Of a stretch of DNA of 64,000 bases, positions 1-10,433 are shown in pieces. The notes beneath the pieces are model-generated. The model ran no database searches and had not been told where the DNA came from. It saw only the letters and a program-made list of their open reading frames with translations. Origin of the DNA: Terrirubrum flagellatum (GTDB taxonomy: Bacteria; Pseudomonadota; Alphaproteobacteria; Rhizobiales; Beijerinckiaceae); assembly GCF_022059845.1 (NCBI RefSeq), contig NZ_CP091852.1:310001-374000 (forward strand), given 5' to 3'. A program made the translations under genes and the position numbers. How positions within the stretch are numbered: the first letter of the stretch is position 1; every line of letters begins with the position of its first letter.

Positions 1-840
1 TTGCTCGCCGGCGAGGATCGACTTGACCGACGGCACCTCCGCATCCTGGCCGCTCACAAAGGGCATCTTCATCGAGCCCGAGCCGTAGCCCACGCCTTTC
101 AGCGAGGAGAGGATGCCGATCGACAGGCCGTCATAGGGCGACAGCACCGCGTCGACCCGCTTGTCGGTATAGTAAGCGCTGAGCAGATTATCCATGCGCG
201 CCTGGGCGGTCGCGCCGTCCCAGCGCAGCGTTGACACCTTGTCCATGCCCATCTGGCCGCTGCGCACGACAAGCTGCTTGTTGTCGATGTAGGGCTTCAG
301 CACCGACATTGCGCCGTCATAGAAGAAGTAGGCGTTGTTGTCGTCGGGCGAGCCGCCGAACAGTTCGATGTTGAACGGCCCCTTGGCGTCGGGAAGGCCA
401 AGGCCCTTCACGAGCGACTGCGCCTGCAGCACGCCGACCTGGAAATTGTCGAATGTCGCGTAATAGTCGACATTCGGCGTGTCGCGGATCAGACGATCAT
501 AGGCGATGACCTTCACCCCGGCCGCGGCGGCCTGCTTCAGGATGTCGGAGAGCGTGGTGCCGTCGATCGCCGCGATCACAAGCACTTTCGCGCCCTTCGT
601 CACCATGTTCTCGATCTGCGAGAGCTGGTTCGGAATGTCGTCTTCGGCATATTGCAGATCGGTGTTGTAGCCGCGCTCCTTCAACACCTTGACCATGTTG
701 TCGCCGTCCGAGATCCAGCGCGCCGACGATTTCGTTGGCATCGCGATGCCGATGGTCGGCTTGGATTGCGCGAACGCCGGACCCGCGAGCGCAAGCGCTC
801 CCAGCATCAGGCTCGAAACAATCATTTTGCGTCGGGTCAT
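1..840 (-). CDS. chvE: ChvE-type sugar ABC transporter substrate-binding protein, C-terminus cut by window edge
   Basis: Periplasmic binding protein of the ChvE/multiple-sugar family, which captures arabinose, galactose, glucose and similar sugars for an ABC importer; in Agrobacterium ChvE also signals to VirA. About 280 codons are present. The start ATG is at 840 and is followed by a Sec signal peptide with a hydrophobic core ending in AFA-Q. The mature N-terminus reads [13 protein letters not shown] and is followed by [17 protein letters not shown] and FGGSPDDNN, which I recognise as near-identical to ChvE. Roughly 75 C-terminal residues lie outside the window. It is the last visible gene of the minus-strand sugar operon, 94 bases after araD. 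Its cognate permease genes (gguA/gguB type) would be expected to the left. Confidence 0.9.
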   Translation of the reverse strand, partial: MTRRKMIVSSLMLGALALAGPAFAQSKPTIGIAMPTKSSARWISDGDNMVKVLKERGYNTDLQYAEDDIPNQLSQIENMVTKGAKVLVIAAIDGTTLSDILKQAAAAGVKVIAYDRLIRDTPNVDYYATFDNFQVGVLQAQSLVKGLGLPDAKGPFNIELFGGSPDDNNAYFFYDGAMSVLKPYIDNKQLVVRSGQMGMDKVSTLRWDGATAQARMDNLLSAYYTDKRVDAVLSPYDGLSIGILSSLKGVGYGSGSMKMPFVSGQDAEVPSVKSILAGEQ

Positions 841-892
841 TGTCTACTCCCTGGGTTAACCGGTCTTGCTCACATTGTTGGTCGTTCTGGAG

Positions 893-911
893 CGGCGGAC
901 AGAGTCCGCCG
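893..911 (-). other. Stem-loop between araD and chvE
   Basis: A perfect 8-bp stem, CGGCGGAC and GTCCGCCG, with a 3-base AGA loop sits in the 94-base gap between the araD stop and the chvE start. No U-tract follows on the minus strand, so it is not a standard intrinsic terminator. An intercistronic hairpin of this kind can stabilise or separate the segments of an operon mRNA, and binding proteins are often expressed above the rest. That role is inference. Confidence 0.4.
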
Positions 912-934
912 TCAGGCGCTGCATTGAATCGATC

Positions 935-1861
935 TCATCGCCCCCAGCGCAGGACGAGTGGATCGAGGCTGCGCGCAATTTCTATCAATCCGGCCTGCGT
1001 CGCGGGATGCGGCAATTCGAGTGGGTGACGAACCGCCGCCGATGTGATCACGCCGCCTTCCTTCATCAGGATTTTCGCTGCGGACAGTCCTGTCTGCCGG
1101 TTCTCGTAATTGATCAGCGGCAGCCATTTCGCATAGGCGGCCATCGCTTCGGCGCGACGCCCGGCGAGATAGGGATCGATGATTTGCCGGATGCCGTCGG
1201 GATAGCCGCCGCCGGTCATCGAACCGGTCGCGCCGGCGTCGAGATCGGCCATCAGAGTGATCGCTTCTTCGCCGTCCCATGGGCCTTCGATCGTTTCACC
1301 GCCGAGCGCAAGCAGCGTGCGCAGCTTCGCGGCGGCCTGCGCGACCTCGATCTTGAAATAGCGGATCTGCTCGATCTCTTTCGCGAGCTTTGCGAGAAAC
1401 GGCGGCGACAGCGGCGTTCCCGCGACCGGCGCGTCCTGGATCATGATCGGGATCGAGATCGCGCTGGCGACCCGGCGGAAGAACGCTTCGATCGCGCCCT
1501 CGCCCACCCTGAAGGTCGCGCCGTGATAGGGCGGCATGATCATCACCATGGCCGCGCCCATCTCCTGCGCTTTCCTTGAACGCGCGGCGCAGACGTCGCT
1601 GGAGAAATGGCTCGTCGTGACGATCACGGGAACGCGGCCTGCGACATGGGCGAGCGCCGTCTCCATCACCGTGTCGCGCTCGGCGTCGGTCAGCACGAAC
1701 TGCTCGGAGAAATTGGCGAGGATGCAGAGCCCGTTCGAGCCCGCATCGATCATGAAATCGAGACAGCGGCGCTGGCCGGCGAGATCGAGCGCGCCATTGT
1801 CGTTAAAGATCGTGGGGACGACGGGGAAGACGCCGCGATAGGGCCGCGAATGACTTGTCAT
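935..1861 (-). CDS. araD: L-2-keto-3-deoxyarabonate dehydratase (DHDPS/NAL family)
   Basis: Class I aldolase-fold enzyme of 308 residues. The best match in memory is the Azospirillum L-KDA dehydratase of the non-phosphorylative L-arabinose pathway, which converts L-2-keto-3-deoxyarabonate to 2-oxoglutarate semialdehyde. Supporting segments are YRGVFPV-PT near the N-terminus, CILANFSEQF, VMIMPPYHGATFR, the Schiff-base lysine in YFKIEV (about residue 170) and GPWDGEEAITL. The ATG at 1861 has a GAGG Shine-Dalgarno upstream. It lies 22 bases after the GntR gene in the same operon as a YtfQ-type transporter. The dehydrogenases on either side of this step are not in the window. N-acetylneuraminate lyase-like activity on another sugar acid is the alternative. 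Confidence 0.88.
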   Translation of the reverse strand: MTSHSRPYRGVFPVVPTIFNDNGALDLAGQRRCLDFMIDAGSNGLCILANFSEQFVLTDAERDTVMETALAHVAGRVPVIVTTSHFSSDVCAARSRKAQEMGAAMVMIMPPYHGATFRVGEGAIEAFFRRVASAISIPIMIQDAPVAGTPLSPPFLAKLAKEIEQIRYFKIEVAQAAAKLRTLLALGGETIEGPWDGEEAITLMADLDAGATGSMTGGGYPDGIRQIIDPYLAGRRAEAMAAYAKWLPLINYENRQTGLSAAKILMKEGGVITSAAVRHPLELPHPATQAGLIEIARSLDPLVLRWGR

Positions 1862-1883
1862 GACAACCTCGGTGAAATTCCGC

Positions 1884-2630
1884 TCATGGCTTGTCGAAGT
1901 TTGTTTGCTTGCCTGCGGCGCCGTGCCGACGCAAGCCGTTATGGATGCAGGCGGTCATGGCGGCGGCCGCCTCTTCCGCGTTGCGCCCGGCGATCGCGTC
2001 GATGATCTCTCCGTGCATTTTCAGCACCTGCTCGCGATCGCCTGGCTCGATCGGCGCGCTGAGCAGAAAGGATGCGCGCAGCGCCGCGTCGATCACGCTG
2101 CCGACGGAGCGCATGAAGGCGTTGCCCGACGCGCTCGCCACGGCGAGATGAAGCGCAAGATCGCCGTCGGCGAAACCGGTGGAGTTGGAGGATTCGCGCT
2201 CCATCTGCGCGAGCCCGGCGCGCATCGCGTCAATATGAGCGTCGTTTCGCCTGAAGGCGGCGAGCGCGGCCGCGTGGGGCTCCACCGCCAGCCTGATTTC
2301 GGCGAGATCGCGCAGGAACCGTCCGTCGATGCCGGCCTGAAGATGCCAGGACAGCACGTCCGTATCGAACATGTTCCAGGCGGAGCGTTGGCGCACCACA
2401 GTGCCGACGCGCGCTTTCGTCGTCAGCAATCCTTTCGCCACCAGCGTCTTCACGCTTTCGCGCAGCACCGGCCGCGACACGCCGAAGCGCAGCATGAGTT
2501 CGGCGTCGCCCGGCAGCTTCTGCATATGCGCGAGGCGGCCCGAGATGATGTCGATCGCGAGCGTCCGCGCCACCTCGGCGTAGTTCGAATGGGCGCGGCG
2601 GGCGGGAAGAACGACGAGGTCTGCGCTCAT
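1884..2630 (-). CDS. FadR-subfamily GntR transcriptional regulator
   Basis: Regulator of 248 residues with an N-terminal winged helix (about residues 20-80, with FGVSRPVLRESVKTL) and a C-terminal all-helical FCD ligand domain (about 95-235). FCD domains usually bind small organic acids through a metal held by Asp/His residues. It is embedded in the sugar operon, 10 bases after yjfF and 22 before araD, so it probably responds to an arabinose or galactose pathway acid and controls its own operon. The candidate operator is the palindrome at 7278-7292 upstream of ytfQ. Local autoregulation is inferred from position. Confidence 0.85.
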   Translation of the reverse strand: MSADLVVLPARRAHSNYAEVARTLAIDIISGRLAHMQKLPGDAELMLRFGVSRPVLRESVKTLVAKGLLTTKARVGTVVRQRSAWNMFDTDVLSWHLQAGIDGRFLRDLAEIRLAVEPHAAALAAFRRNDAHIDAMRAGLAQMERESSNSTGFADGDLALHLAVASASGNAFMRSVGSVIDAALRASFLLSAPIEPGDREQVLKMHGEIIDAIAGRNAEEAAAAMTACIHNGLRRHGAAGKQTNFDKP

Positions 2631-2640
2631 GACGCTGTCC

Positions 2641-3660
2641 TCATGACGCCGTCCTCGCGACGCCTGCGATCGGCGAACCGGCGGGACGCGCCGTCGATGT
2701 GCGACGTGTCGCGCGCGCGGAAATCGTCAGTGTCGCCTGTTGGAGCGCGATGAAAAGGAACAGCAGGATTCCTGTCGCGATCTTCGTCCACCAGCTCGAC
2801 AGCGAGCCGTCGAAATTGATGTAGGTCTGGATGAGCCCCTGCATCATCACGCCAAGGAAGGCGCCGGCGATGAAACCGTAGCCGCCGGTCAGCAACGTGC
2901 CGCCGATCACGACGGCGGCGATGGCGTCGAGTTCGATCCCGACCGCCGACAGCGAATAGCCCGACGAGGTGTAAAGCGAAAACACGATGCCCGCGAGGCC
3001 GGCGAGCGCGCCCGAGCAGGCGTAGATCGCGACTGTGTTGCGCCCCACCCTGATTCCCATGAGACCGGTCGAGACCCGGCTGCCGCCAAGCGCATAGATG
3101 TTCGCGCCGAAGCGCGTGAAATGCAGCAGCACGCCGCCGATGATGAAGACGATCAGCATGATGATCGCGACGATTGTCAGGCGCCCTCCCCCCGGCAGGC
3201 GAAAGCTCGTCTCCGTGATCCAGTCATATGCCGGCGACCGGATCGGGATGGATTCTGTCGAGAGGAGAAAGGCCGCGCCGCGCGCGAGGAACATCCCGGC
3301 GAGCGTCACAATGAAGGGCGGCATGTCGAAGGCGTGAATGACGCCGCCCATCGCCGCTCCGAACAGGCCGGCGATGACGAAGGCGAGAAAGAACGCGAGG
3401 AAAGGCGGGACGCCCCAGCGATCGATCGCCAGCGCGAGAAAGACCGTGGTGAAGCCGATCACCGAGCCGACCGAGAGATCGATGCCGCCGGAGATGATCA
3501 CCAGCGTCATGCCGACCGCGACCACGCCGAGGAAGGCGTTGTCAGTCAGGAGATTGGCGACGACGCGCGTCGAGAGGAAAGCGGGGAATTGCGCGGCGCA
3601 GATTCCATAGCCGAGAACGAAAACGGCGGCGGTGATCAGGAGCGGGAGATAGCGGGTCAC
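2641..3660 (-). CDS. yjfF: Sugar ABC transporter permease, YjfF-like
   Basis: Inner-membrane permease of 339 residues with 8-10 hydrophobic segments, belonging to the RbsC/BPD_transp_2 family. The conserved loop VIISGGIDLSVGSVIGFT is present near residue 65, with TGLMGIRVGRNTV later. I chose GTG 3660 because it overlaps the ytfT stop as GTGA, as in the rest of the operon; an upstream ATG at 3693 would add 11 residues and overlap ytfT more deeply. By order and similarity it pairs with YtfT in the E. coli YtfQRT-YjfF galactofuranose importer. The substrate here could be arabinofuranose or another pentose, given araD downstream. Confidence 0.85.
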   Translation of the reverse strand: MTRYLPLLITAAVFVLGYGICAAQFPAFLSTRVVANLLTDNAFLGVVAVGMTLVIISGGIDLSVGSVIGFTTVFLALAIDRWGVPPFLAFFLAFVIAGLFGAAMGGVIHAFDMPPFIVTLAGMFLARGAAFLLSTESIPIRSPAYDWITETSFRLPGGGRLTIVAIIMLIVFIIGGVLLHFTRFGANIYALGGSRVSTGLMGIRVGRNTVAIYACSGALAGLAGIVFSLYTSSGYSLSAVGIELDAIAAVVIGGTLLTGGYGFIAGAFLGVMMQGLIQTYINFDGSLSSWWTKIATGILLFLFIALQQATLTISARATRRTSTARPAGSPIAGVARTAS

Positions 3661-4636
3661 GCCGGTCCCCGCGCGAGACGGCCGCTCATCCATGTCAGTT
3701 TCGGTGACTGCAACAACAACACCGCCATCACGACGCCGGCCTTGACGATGAGATTGAATTCGGGCCGGAAGCCGGAGAGCAGGATGCCGGTGTTCATCGC
3801 TTGAATGATGAACGCGCCGAGCACTGCGAGGCTTGGGCTGAAGCGGCCGCCGAGCAGCGAGCTGCCGGCGATCACAACGGCGAGGATCGCATCGAGCTCA
3901 AGCCAGAGGCCGGCATTGTTGGCGTCGGCGCCGAGGATGTCAGCGGCCGCGACGATCCCGGCGAGCGCGGCGCAGAAGCCGCTCCAGACATAGACGGCGA
4001 AAGTCGTGCCGCGGGTCTCGACGCCGGCGAGCGCGCTCGCCTTCGCATTGGCGCCGGTCGCCTCGATCAGCAGCCCAAGCGCGGTGCCGCGCACGGCCGC
4101 CAGCGTCAGCAGCAGCACCGCGATCGTCAGCGCGACGGGAACGGGGACGCCGGCGATGGCGCCATTTCCGAACCAGGCGAGATCGGGCGAGTTGAAGGTG
4201 ACGATGCGCCCCTGCGTGATGAGCTGGGCCACGCCGCGCCCGGCGACCATGAGGATCAGCGTGGCGATGATCGGCTGGATGCCGAAGACGGCGACCAGCA
4301 TGCCGTTCCAGGCGCCGCAGAGAAGGCCGGCGCCGAGCGCGGCGACAAGGACGATCGGCAGCGAATGGGAGTCGGCGAGACTGGCGGCGATGGCGCCCGC
4401 GATCGCCATCACCGCGCCAACCGAGAGATCGATGCCGCGCGTCGCGATCACCAGCACCATGCCGAGCGACAGGAGCGCGACCGGCGTGCCGCGGTTGAAG
4501 ACATCGACCAGACTGCCGAACAGCCGGCCGTCCTGCATGCGCAGATCGAAGAATTGCGGCGACACCTGCCAGTCGATCAGCAGCAGCGCGACGAAGGCGG
4601 CGATCTGAGGCGCGCCGGCGCGAAGAAAACGCGGAC

Positions 4637-4640
<4 letters not shown>
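3657..4640 (-). CDS. ytfT: Sugar ABC transporter permease, YtfT-like
   Basis: Permease of 327 residues with multiple transmembrane helices and the family loop VIATRGIDLSVGAVMAIAGA near residue 65. Together with the next permease it forms the heterodimeric channel of a YtfQRT-YjfF type importer. Its ATG at 4640 overlaps the ytfR stop (ATGA), and its own stop overlaps the GTG of yjfF, so the three are translationally coupled. No defects are visible. Confidence 0.87.
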
Positions 4641-6190
<1,550 letters not shown>

Positions 6191-6227
6191 GCCGGCTCAC
6201 GCAGAGGGGTGACGGCGGCCTCTCGGC

Positions 6228-7199
6228 TCAGTAGCCCAAGTCTTTTTTCGAATCGTATTGCTTCTGCGGATTGTCGTTCGCGGTATAGAGCCGCGACTCC
6301 GTCTGGATCCATTTCGGCGGAACCGTTCCCTTGCTCTTGAAGGCGATAAGCGCGTCGAGCGCCGGGCCGGCCATGTCAGGCGTCAGCTCGACCGTCGCAT
6401 TCGCTTCGCCCGCTGCGATCGCCTTGAAGATGTCGGGCACGGCGTCGATCGACACAGTCAGAATATCCTTGCCGGGCTTCAACCCCGCTTCCTTCATCGC
6501 CTGAATGGCGCCGATCATCATATCGTCATTGTGCGCATAGACGGCGCAGATCGATTTGCCGCCGCCTTCGGCCTTGATGAAGCTCTCCATCACTTCCTTG
6601 CCCTTGGCGCGGGTGAAGTCGCCAGTTTGGCTGCGCACGAGCTTGATGTTGGACGCGGACGCGATCGCGGTGTCGAAGCCCTTCTTGCGGTTCGTCGCGA
6701 CGCTCGCGCCGACGGTGCCCTGCAGCTCGACGACGTTGCAGGCTTTGGAGCCGATCGTTTTCACGAGCCACTGGCCCGCGACCTCGCCTTCATGGACGCT
6801 GTCAGAGGTGACGGCCGTGAGGTAGAGCTCCTTGCCCGAGGGATCGATGTCGCGATCGAGTAGGATCACCGGGATTTTCGCGTCCTTGGCTTCCTTCAGC
6901 ACGGCGTCCCAGCCGGTGGAGACGACGGGCGCGAGAAAGATCGCGTCGACGCGCTGCGCGACGAACGAACGGATCGCCTTGATCTGGTTTTCCTGCTTCT
7001 GCTGCGCATCGGCGATCTTGAGATTGACGTTGCGCTTCTTCGCTTCGACCTTGGAAACGGATGTCTCGGCGGCGCGCCAGCCGGACTCCGATCCGATCTG
7101 AGAGAAGCCGACGGTCAATTCCGCCGCGCTCGCAACCGACATCGCGCCCGCGAGCGCCGTCGCGGCCAGCAGGCTGGCCAGCGTAATTCTACGCCTCAT
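6228..7199 (-). CDS. ytfQ: YtfQ-type furanose sugar-binding protein
   Basis: Periplasmic binding protein of 323 residues. After a Sec signal peptide ending SVASA-A, the mature protein begins LTVGFSQIGSESGWRAAET, nearly the same as E. coli YtfQ (galactofuranose-binding). Other shared segments are KIADAQQKQENQIKA, NVVELQGTVGASVA, YAHNDDMMIGAIQAMKEAGL and the C-terminal DLGY. The start is ATG 7199 because GGGAGA sits 6-12 bases upstream and the signal peptide begins there; the reading frame is open for a further 92 codons upstream but that stretch is not protein-like. First gene of the minus-strand sugar operon. Confidence 0.93.
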   Translation of the reverse strand: MRRRITLASLLAATALAGAMSVASAAELTVGFSQIGSESGWRAAETSVSKVEAKKRNVNLKIADAQQKQENQIKAIRSFVAQRVDAIFLAPVVSTGWDAVLKEAKDAKIPVILLDRDIDPSGKELYLTAVTSDSVHEGEVAGQWLVKTIGSKACNVVELQGTVGASVATNRKKGFDTAIASASNIKLVRSQTGDFTRAKGKEVMESFIKAEGGGKSICAVYAHNDDMMIGAIQAMKEAGLKPGKDILTVSIDAVPDIFKAIAAGEANATVELTPDMAGPALDALIAFKSKGTVPPKWIQTESRLYTANDNPQKQYDSKKDLGY

Positions 7200-7277
7200 G
7201 GTTTTCTCCCTTGGGTGTTGAAGTCGAGACGCCTCTTCGTGCGTAAGGCATCCGTAGCTCAACAAACGCCGGCGATC

Positions 7278-7292
7278 AATAGTCATACTATT
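7278..7292 (-). promoter_or_regulatory. Palindromic operator upstream of ytfQ
   Basis: AATAGTCATACTATT is a perfect palindrome of two 6-base arms around CAT, 79 bases upstream of the ytfQ start. FadR-subfamily GntR proteins commonly bind short palindromes with a GTC-AT-AC-like core, and one such regulator is encoded in this operon at 1884-2630. The assignment is inferred from sequence type and position. Confidence 0.55.
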
Positions 7293-7299
7293 TGACTTA

Positions 7300-7771
7300 A
7301 TCTGAGGCGCGGAAACCGGAGCGAAAGTCGATTGCGTCTGCGCCGCAGACGCCACGGCAACGCCAAAGGCGATTATCGAATTAGTTTTATTGGGTCTTCC
7401 AACAATCTGATAAGAATAGCGCCCGACACTTTCTTGGAAGCTAAAGCCGGCCTGCCTTCCGTCTGGGAGACGCATTGAATGCGCGAGGAGCTTGGCCGCG
7501 GGATCGCCAGCCGCCCTTTTTCTGAAATTCTACCGGCGCGACGCCAGTCCGGGCCGCCAGACCTGACGTGAAATCGGCTTCGTCGGCTGTTGTCGCACGC
7601 GATTCTGAAGAAACGCTGTTACAGTTCTCCGGCGATTCCCATGCTGATCCGCGCGCCCATCATTCTTCGCATCGATCCGAGGCCGCGCCGCGTCGCGCCT
7701 GCCGCGGAAAACCATGCGGCCGCGGGCAGGTTCTTTGGCGCGGCCGGTCTCGCCAATGTCCGGACCGCGTC
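7300..7771. other. Intergenic region between ytfQ and the recombinase
   Basis: About 470 bases without a convincing gene. The part near 7300-7440 is somewhat AT-richer and should contain the ytfQ promoter. It includes a loosely spaced inverted repeat, CTTCCAA at 7396 and TTGGAAG at 7434. The 7500-7771 part is GC-rich and in open frame with the recombinase, but its translation is rich in Arg, Ser and His and does not look like a domain. No RNA gene is recognisable. Confidence 0.5.
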
Positions 7772-8926
7772 ATGAGCGGTTCGTCTGCGGATCCCGAGCT
7801 GGCGCGCTTCGCCGAACTCAACGCGCTTGCGGGCTTCCTGCCCTATCAGCGCCGCGACGAGCTCTCGGCTCTCCTGACCGATGCCGACGTCGCCACGCTC
7901 AAACACCTTGTGGCGCAAGGCATGGGCGCGAACAGTCTGCGCGCGCTTGCGTCCGATCTCGCCTATCTCGAACGCTGGCATCAGGCGGCTGTGGGCTCTC
8001 CCCTCCCCTGGCCGGCGCCGGAAGCGCTGGTGATCAAATTCGTCGCTCATCATCTCTGGGATCCCGTCCGGCGCGAAACCGATCCGCATCACGGCATGCC
8101 GCAGGAGGTGGCCGAGGCGCTGTGGGCGGCCGGCGCTCTCAAGGTCGAGGGGCCGCACGCGCCGGCGACCGTTCGCCGCCGCCTCGCTCTGTGGTCGACC
8201 CTGCATCACTGGCGCGGTCTTGAAGGACCCTTCGCCGCGCCTCAGGTGCGTCAGGCGCTCACCCTCGCCGTTCGCGCGGCAGCGCGGACGCCCCGCCGCA
8301 AGAGCGCGAAGTCTGTCACCGCCGACATCGTCGAGAAGCTCCTGCGCACCACCCTCCCCGGCCGGCTGGTCGATCTGCGCGACCGCGCGCTGATCCTCGC
8401 AGCCTTTGGTTCCGGCGGGCGTCGCCGCAGCGAGATCGCCCGGTTGCGGGTCGAGGACATCATCGAGGAGCCGCCGGTTCCCGCGCGGCCGGGCAAGGAG
8501 GATAGCCCTCTCCTGCCCTGCCGGTCGCTGCGGCTCGGCCGCACAAAGACCGCCAACGCCGAGGATGATGCGCGGGTCTATCTCGTCGGCAGGCCTGTCG
8601 TCGCGCTCGGCGAGTGGCTGTCGCGCTCCGGGATCGAAAAGGGTCCGGTGTTTCGCGCCATCAACAAATGGGGCCAGCTTGATACGGCCGCGCTGACGCC
8701 CCAGGCGGTAAATCTGATCCTGAAGAAACGCGTCGCGCTGGCGGGTCTCGATCCCGCGGAATTTTCGGCGCACGGATTGCGCTCGGGCTATCTCACCGAG
8801 GCCGCGCGCAAAGGCGTGCCGATTCAGGAAGCGATGGGTCAGTCGCAGCATCGCTCGGTGCAGCAGGCTGCGCGCTATTACAACGACGCCGAACGCAGGC
8901 TTGGACGCGCTGCGAGAATCATTTGA
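7772..8926 (+). CDS. Tyrosine-type site-specific recombinase next to repABC
   Basis: Integrase-family protein of 384 residues. The C-terminal catalytic half shows the first Arg in GSGGRRRSEIARL (about residue 215), the HxxR box in HGLRSGYLTEAA (about residue 332), and a QSQHRSVQQAARYYND segment with the second His and the nucleophilic Tyr. The N-terminal part (LAYLERWHQAAVG) resembles a SAM-like core-binding domain. I chose ATG 7772 because family-like sequence starts there. It is 17 bases before parS-like site 1 and about 150 before repA, on the same strand. The likely job is resolving replicon multimers, although a mobile-element integrase cannot be excluded. No att repeats were found nearby. 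Confidence 0.85.
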   Translation: MSGSSADPELARFAELNALAGFLPYQRRDELSALLTDADVATLKHLVAQGMGANSLRALASDLAYLERWHQAAVGSPLPWPAPEALVIKFVAHHLWDPVRRETDPHHGMPQEVAEALWAAGALKVEGPHAPATVRRRLALWSTLHHWRGLEGPFAAPQVRQALTLAVRAAARTPRRKSAKSVTADIVEKLLRTTLPGRLVDLRDRALILAAFGSGGRRRSEIARLRVEDIIEEPPVPARPGKEDSPLLPCRSLRLGRTKTANAEDDARVYLVGRPVVALGEWLSRSGIEKGPVFRAINKWGQLDTAALTPQAVNLILKKRVALAGLDPAEFSAHGLRSGYLTEAARKGVPIQEAMGQSQHRSVQQAARYYNDAERRLGRAARII

Positions 8927-8943
8927 TCGAACGAGAGCGCGAA

Positions 8944-8959
8944 GTTGCGAGTTCGCAAC
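8944..8959. promoter_or_regulatory. parS: parS-like site 1 (variant) upstream of repA
   Basis: GTTGCGAGTTCGCAAC has perfect arms around a central GT. It differs by one base from the two sites at 10338 and 10484 and from the published repABC consensus GTT-N4-GC-N4-AAC, where the centre is GC. It lies between the recombinase stop and repA. It could be a weaker RepB-binding site or an operator for repA. Confidence 0.7.
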
Positions 8960-8978
8960 TCGACGCGAAAGCGAAGTA

Positions 8979-9039
8979 GTTAATCCGCGTTAACCCTTCT
9001 TCGCTTGCAAACGCCGCCGAATCGTAGCGTCTTGCTACG
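8979..9039 (+). promoter_or_regulatory. repA leader with two inverted repeats
   Basis: GTTAA-TCCGCG-TTAAC (8979-8994) is an interrupted palindrome, and CGTAGC-GTCTT-GCTACG (9023-9039) can form a 6-bp hairpin in the repA leader. RepA/RepB of repABC plasmids repress their own operon from sites near the repA promoter, so the first repeat is a candidate operator. No clear -35/-10 pair stands out. Confidence 0.4.
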
Positions 9040-9073
9040 CTGGAAATCCATACTCGGGCCGTTTCGCGTAGTT

Positions 9074-10291
9074 ATGTCTAATCTTCGTAGTCAGCAGATG
9101 GAGACGCATGTCGCGTCCAAACGTTCGGTGACCGATGTCATCGGAACGGATGGCGCTGCATTGTCGGCCGAGCTGCTGTCGATGCGCGAGACATTATTTC
9201 CGCCAGCTTCGCAGAAGCAGCTTCGCGCGTTCTCTTCAGTGGAAGCTGCGAAGCTGATCGGAATCGGCGACGCCTATCTCAGGCAGATTTCGCTTGGCGG
9301 GAAAGGCCCCCAGCCGGCGACAGGAAGCGGCGGGCGACGGCTCTACACGCTTGAGCAGATCAACGAGCTCAGGCGCCTGCTGGACGAGGGATCAAAGGGA
9401 CGCCGATATGTTCCCGGACGCGCCGGAAACGAAGCGTGTCAGGTCATGGCTGTCGTCAACTTCAAGGGCGGCAGCGGCAAGACGACGACCGCGGCGCATC
9501 TCGCGCAATATCTGGCGCTGCAGGGATACCGCGTTCTCGCCGTCGATCTCGATCCACAGGCCTCCCTCACCGCGCTCCATGGCTACCAGCCGGAATATGA
9601 CATCCAGGCCAACCAGACGATGTATGGCGCGGTTCGCTATGACGATCGCCGCCGCCCGCTGAGCGAGATCGTTCGCCATACCTACATTGCCGGCCTCGAC
9701 ATCGTGCCGGGGAATCTTGAGCTCATGGAATATGAGCATGAGACGCCGCGCGCGCTAGCGGAGCGATCGGCGGAGCCTTTCTTCGGTCGGGTGGCGACCG
9801 CGTTGGGGTCCGTGGCTGACAATTACGATGTCATCGTTCTCGACTGTCCGCCCCAGCTTGGATTCCTTACGCTTGGAGCGCTGTGCGCCGCGAGCGGCCT
9901 GCTGATCACCGTGCATCCGCAGATGCTCGACGTGATGTCGATGTGCCAGTTCCTGTTGATGGCGTCTGACGTGCTCGGCGTCGTCCAGGAGTCCGGCGGG
10001 TCGCTTGACTATGATTTCATCCGCTATGTCGTGACGCGCTATGAACCGTCCGACGCGCCGCAGACGCAGATGGTCGCGTTCATGCGCTCGCTGTTCCGCG
10101 AGCGCGTGCTTACCCATCCCATGCTGAAATCGACGGCGATCTCGGATGCGGGCCTGTCGAAGCAGACGCTCTATGAGATCGGCCGCGAGAATTTTTCGAA
10201 GCAGACCTACGACCGCGCGATCGAGGCGCTCGACGCCGTCAATGGCGAGATCGAGGGTCTTATCCGGCAGGCCTGGGGGAGGGCGGCGTGA
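9074..10291 (+). CDS. repA: RepA, ParA-type partition ATPase of the repABC replicon
   Basis: Partition ATPase of 405 residues. An N-terminal DNA-binding region (about 50-100, with SSVEAAKLIGIGDAYLRQIS) precedes the deviant Walker A FKGGSGKTTTAAHLA (Lys near 131), AVDLDPQAS, and Walker B VIVLDCPPQLG. This is the usual RepA layout and length (about 400). RepA segregates the plasmid with RepB and represses the operon. The frame is open from TTG 9005, with ATG at 9074 and 9098; none has a good Shine-Dalgarno. I chose 9074 by length. The stop is 142 bases before repB. Confidence 0.95.
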   Translation: MSNLRSQQMETHVASKRSVTDVIGTDGAALSAELLSMRETLFPPASQKQLRAFSSVEAAKLIGIGDAYLRQISLGGKGPQPATGSGGRRLYTLEQINELRRLLDEGSKGRRYVPGRAGNEACQVMAVVNFKGGSGKTTTAAHLAQYLALQGYRVLAVDLDPQASLTALHGYQPEYDIQANQTMYGAVRYDDRRRPLSEIVRHTYIAGLDIVPGNLELMEYEHETPRALAERSAEPFFGRVATALGSVADNYDVIVLDCPPQLGFLTLGALCAASGLLITVHPQMLDVMSMCQFLLMASDVLGVVQESGGSLDYDFIRYVVTRYEPSDAPQTQMVAFMRSLFRERVLTHPMLKSTAISDAGLSKQTLYEIGRENFSKQTYDRAIEALDAVNGEIEGLIRQAWGRAA

Positions 10292-10337
10292 CAGCGAGGC
10301 TCATCCGCAGCCGCGGCGATATCGCGTTCGGCAACGA

Positions 10338-10353
10338 GTTGCGAGCTCGCAAC
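10338..10353. promoter_or_regulatory. parS: parS site 2 in the repA-repB gap
   Basis: GTTGCGAGCTCGCAAC is a perfect 16-bp palindrome that fits the repABC parS consensus GTT-N4-GC-N4-AAC exactly; with flanking A and T it extends to 18 bp. It is expected to be the centromere-like site bound by RepB. Confidence 0.9.
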
Positions 10354-10420
10354 TTGCCCGCGCGCGCATCGGATCGCCGGTCCGCGGCTGGTTCCAGGAG
10401 AAGCTCGCAATGTCGCCTGA

Positions 10421-10427
10421 GGGAGGA
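10421..10427 (+). promoter_or_regulatory. Ribosome binding site that sets the repB start
   Basis: GGGAGGA lies 6 bases before GTG 10434. The only upstream ATG in frame that gives a plausible protein, at 10410, has no such site, and the family start (SRKDTLRAMLSG) follows the GTG directly. This decides for a GTG start. Confidence 0.7.
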
Positions 10428-10433
10428 TCGCTC

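Noticed and set aside
7619-8851. Long minus-strand frame opposite the recombinase
   Set aside because: Antisense shadow from high GC at third codon positions; translation is Arg-rich without domain features.
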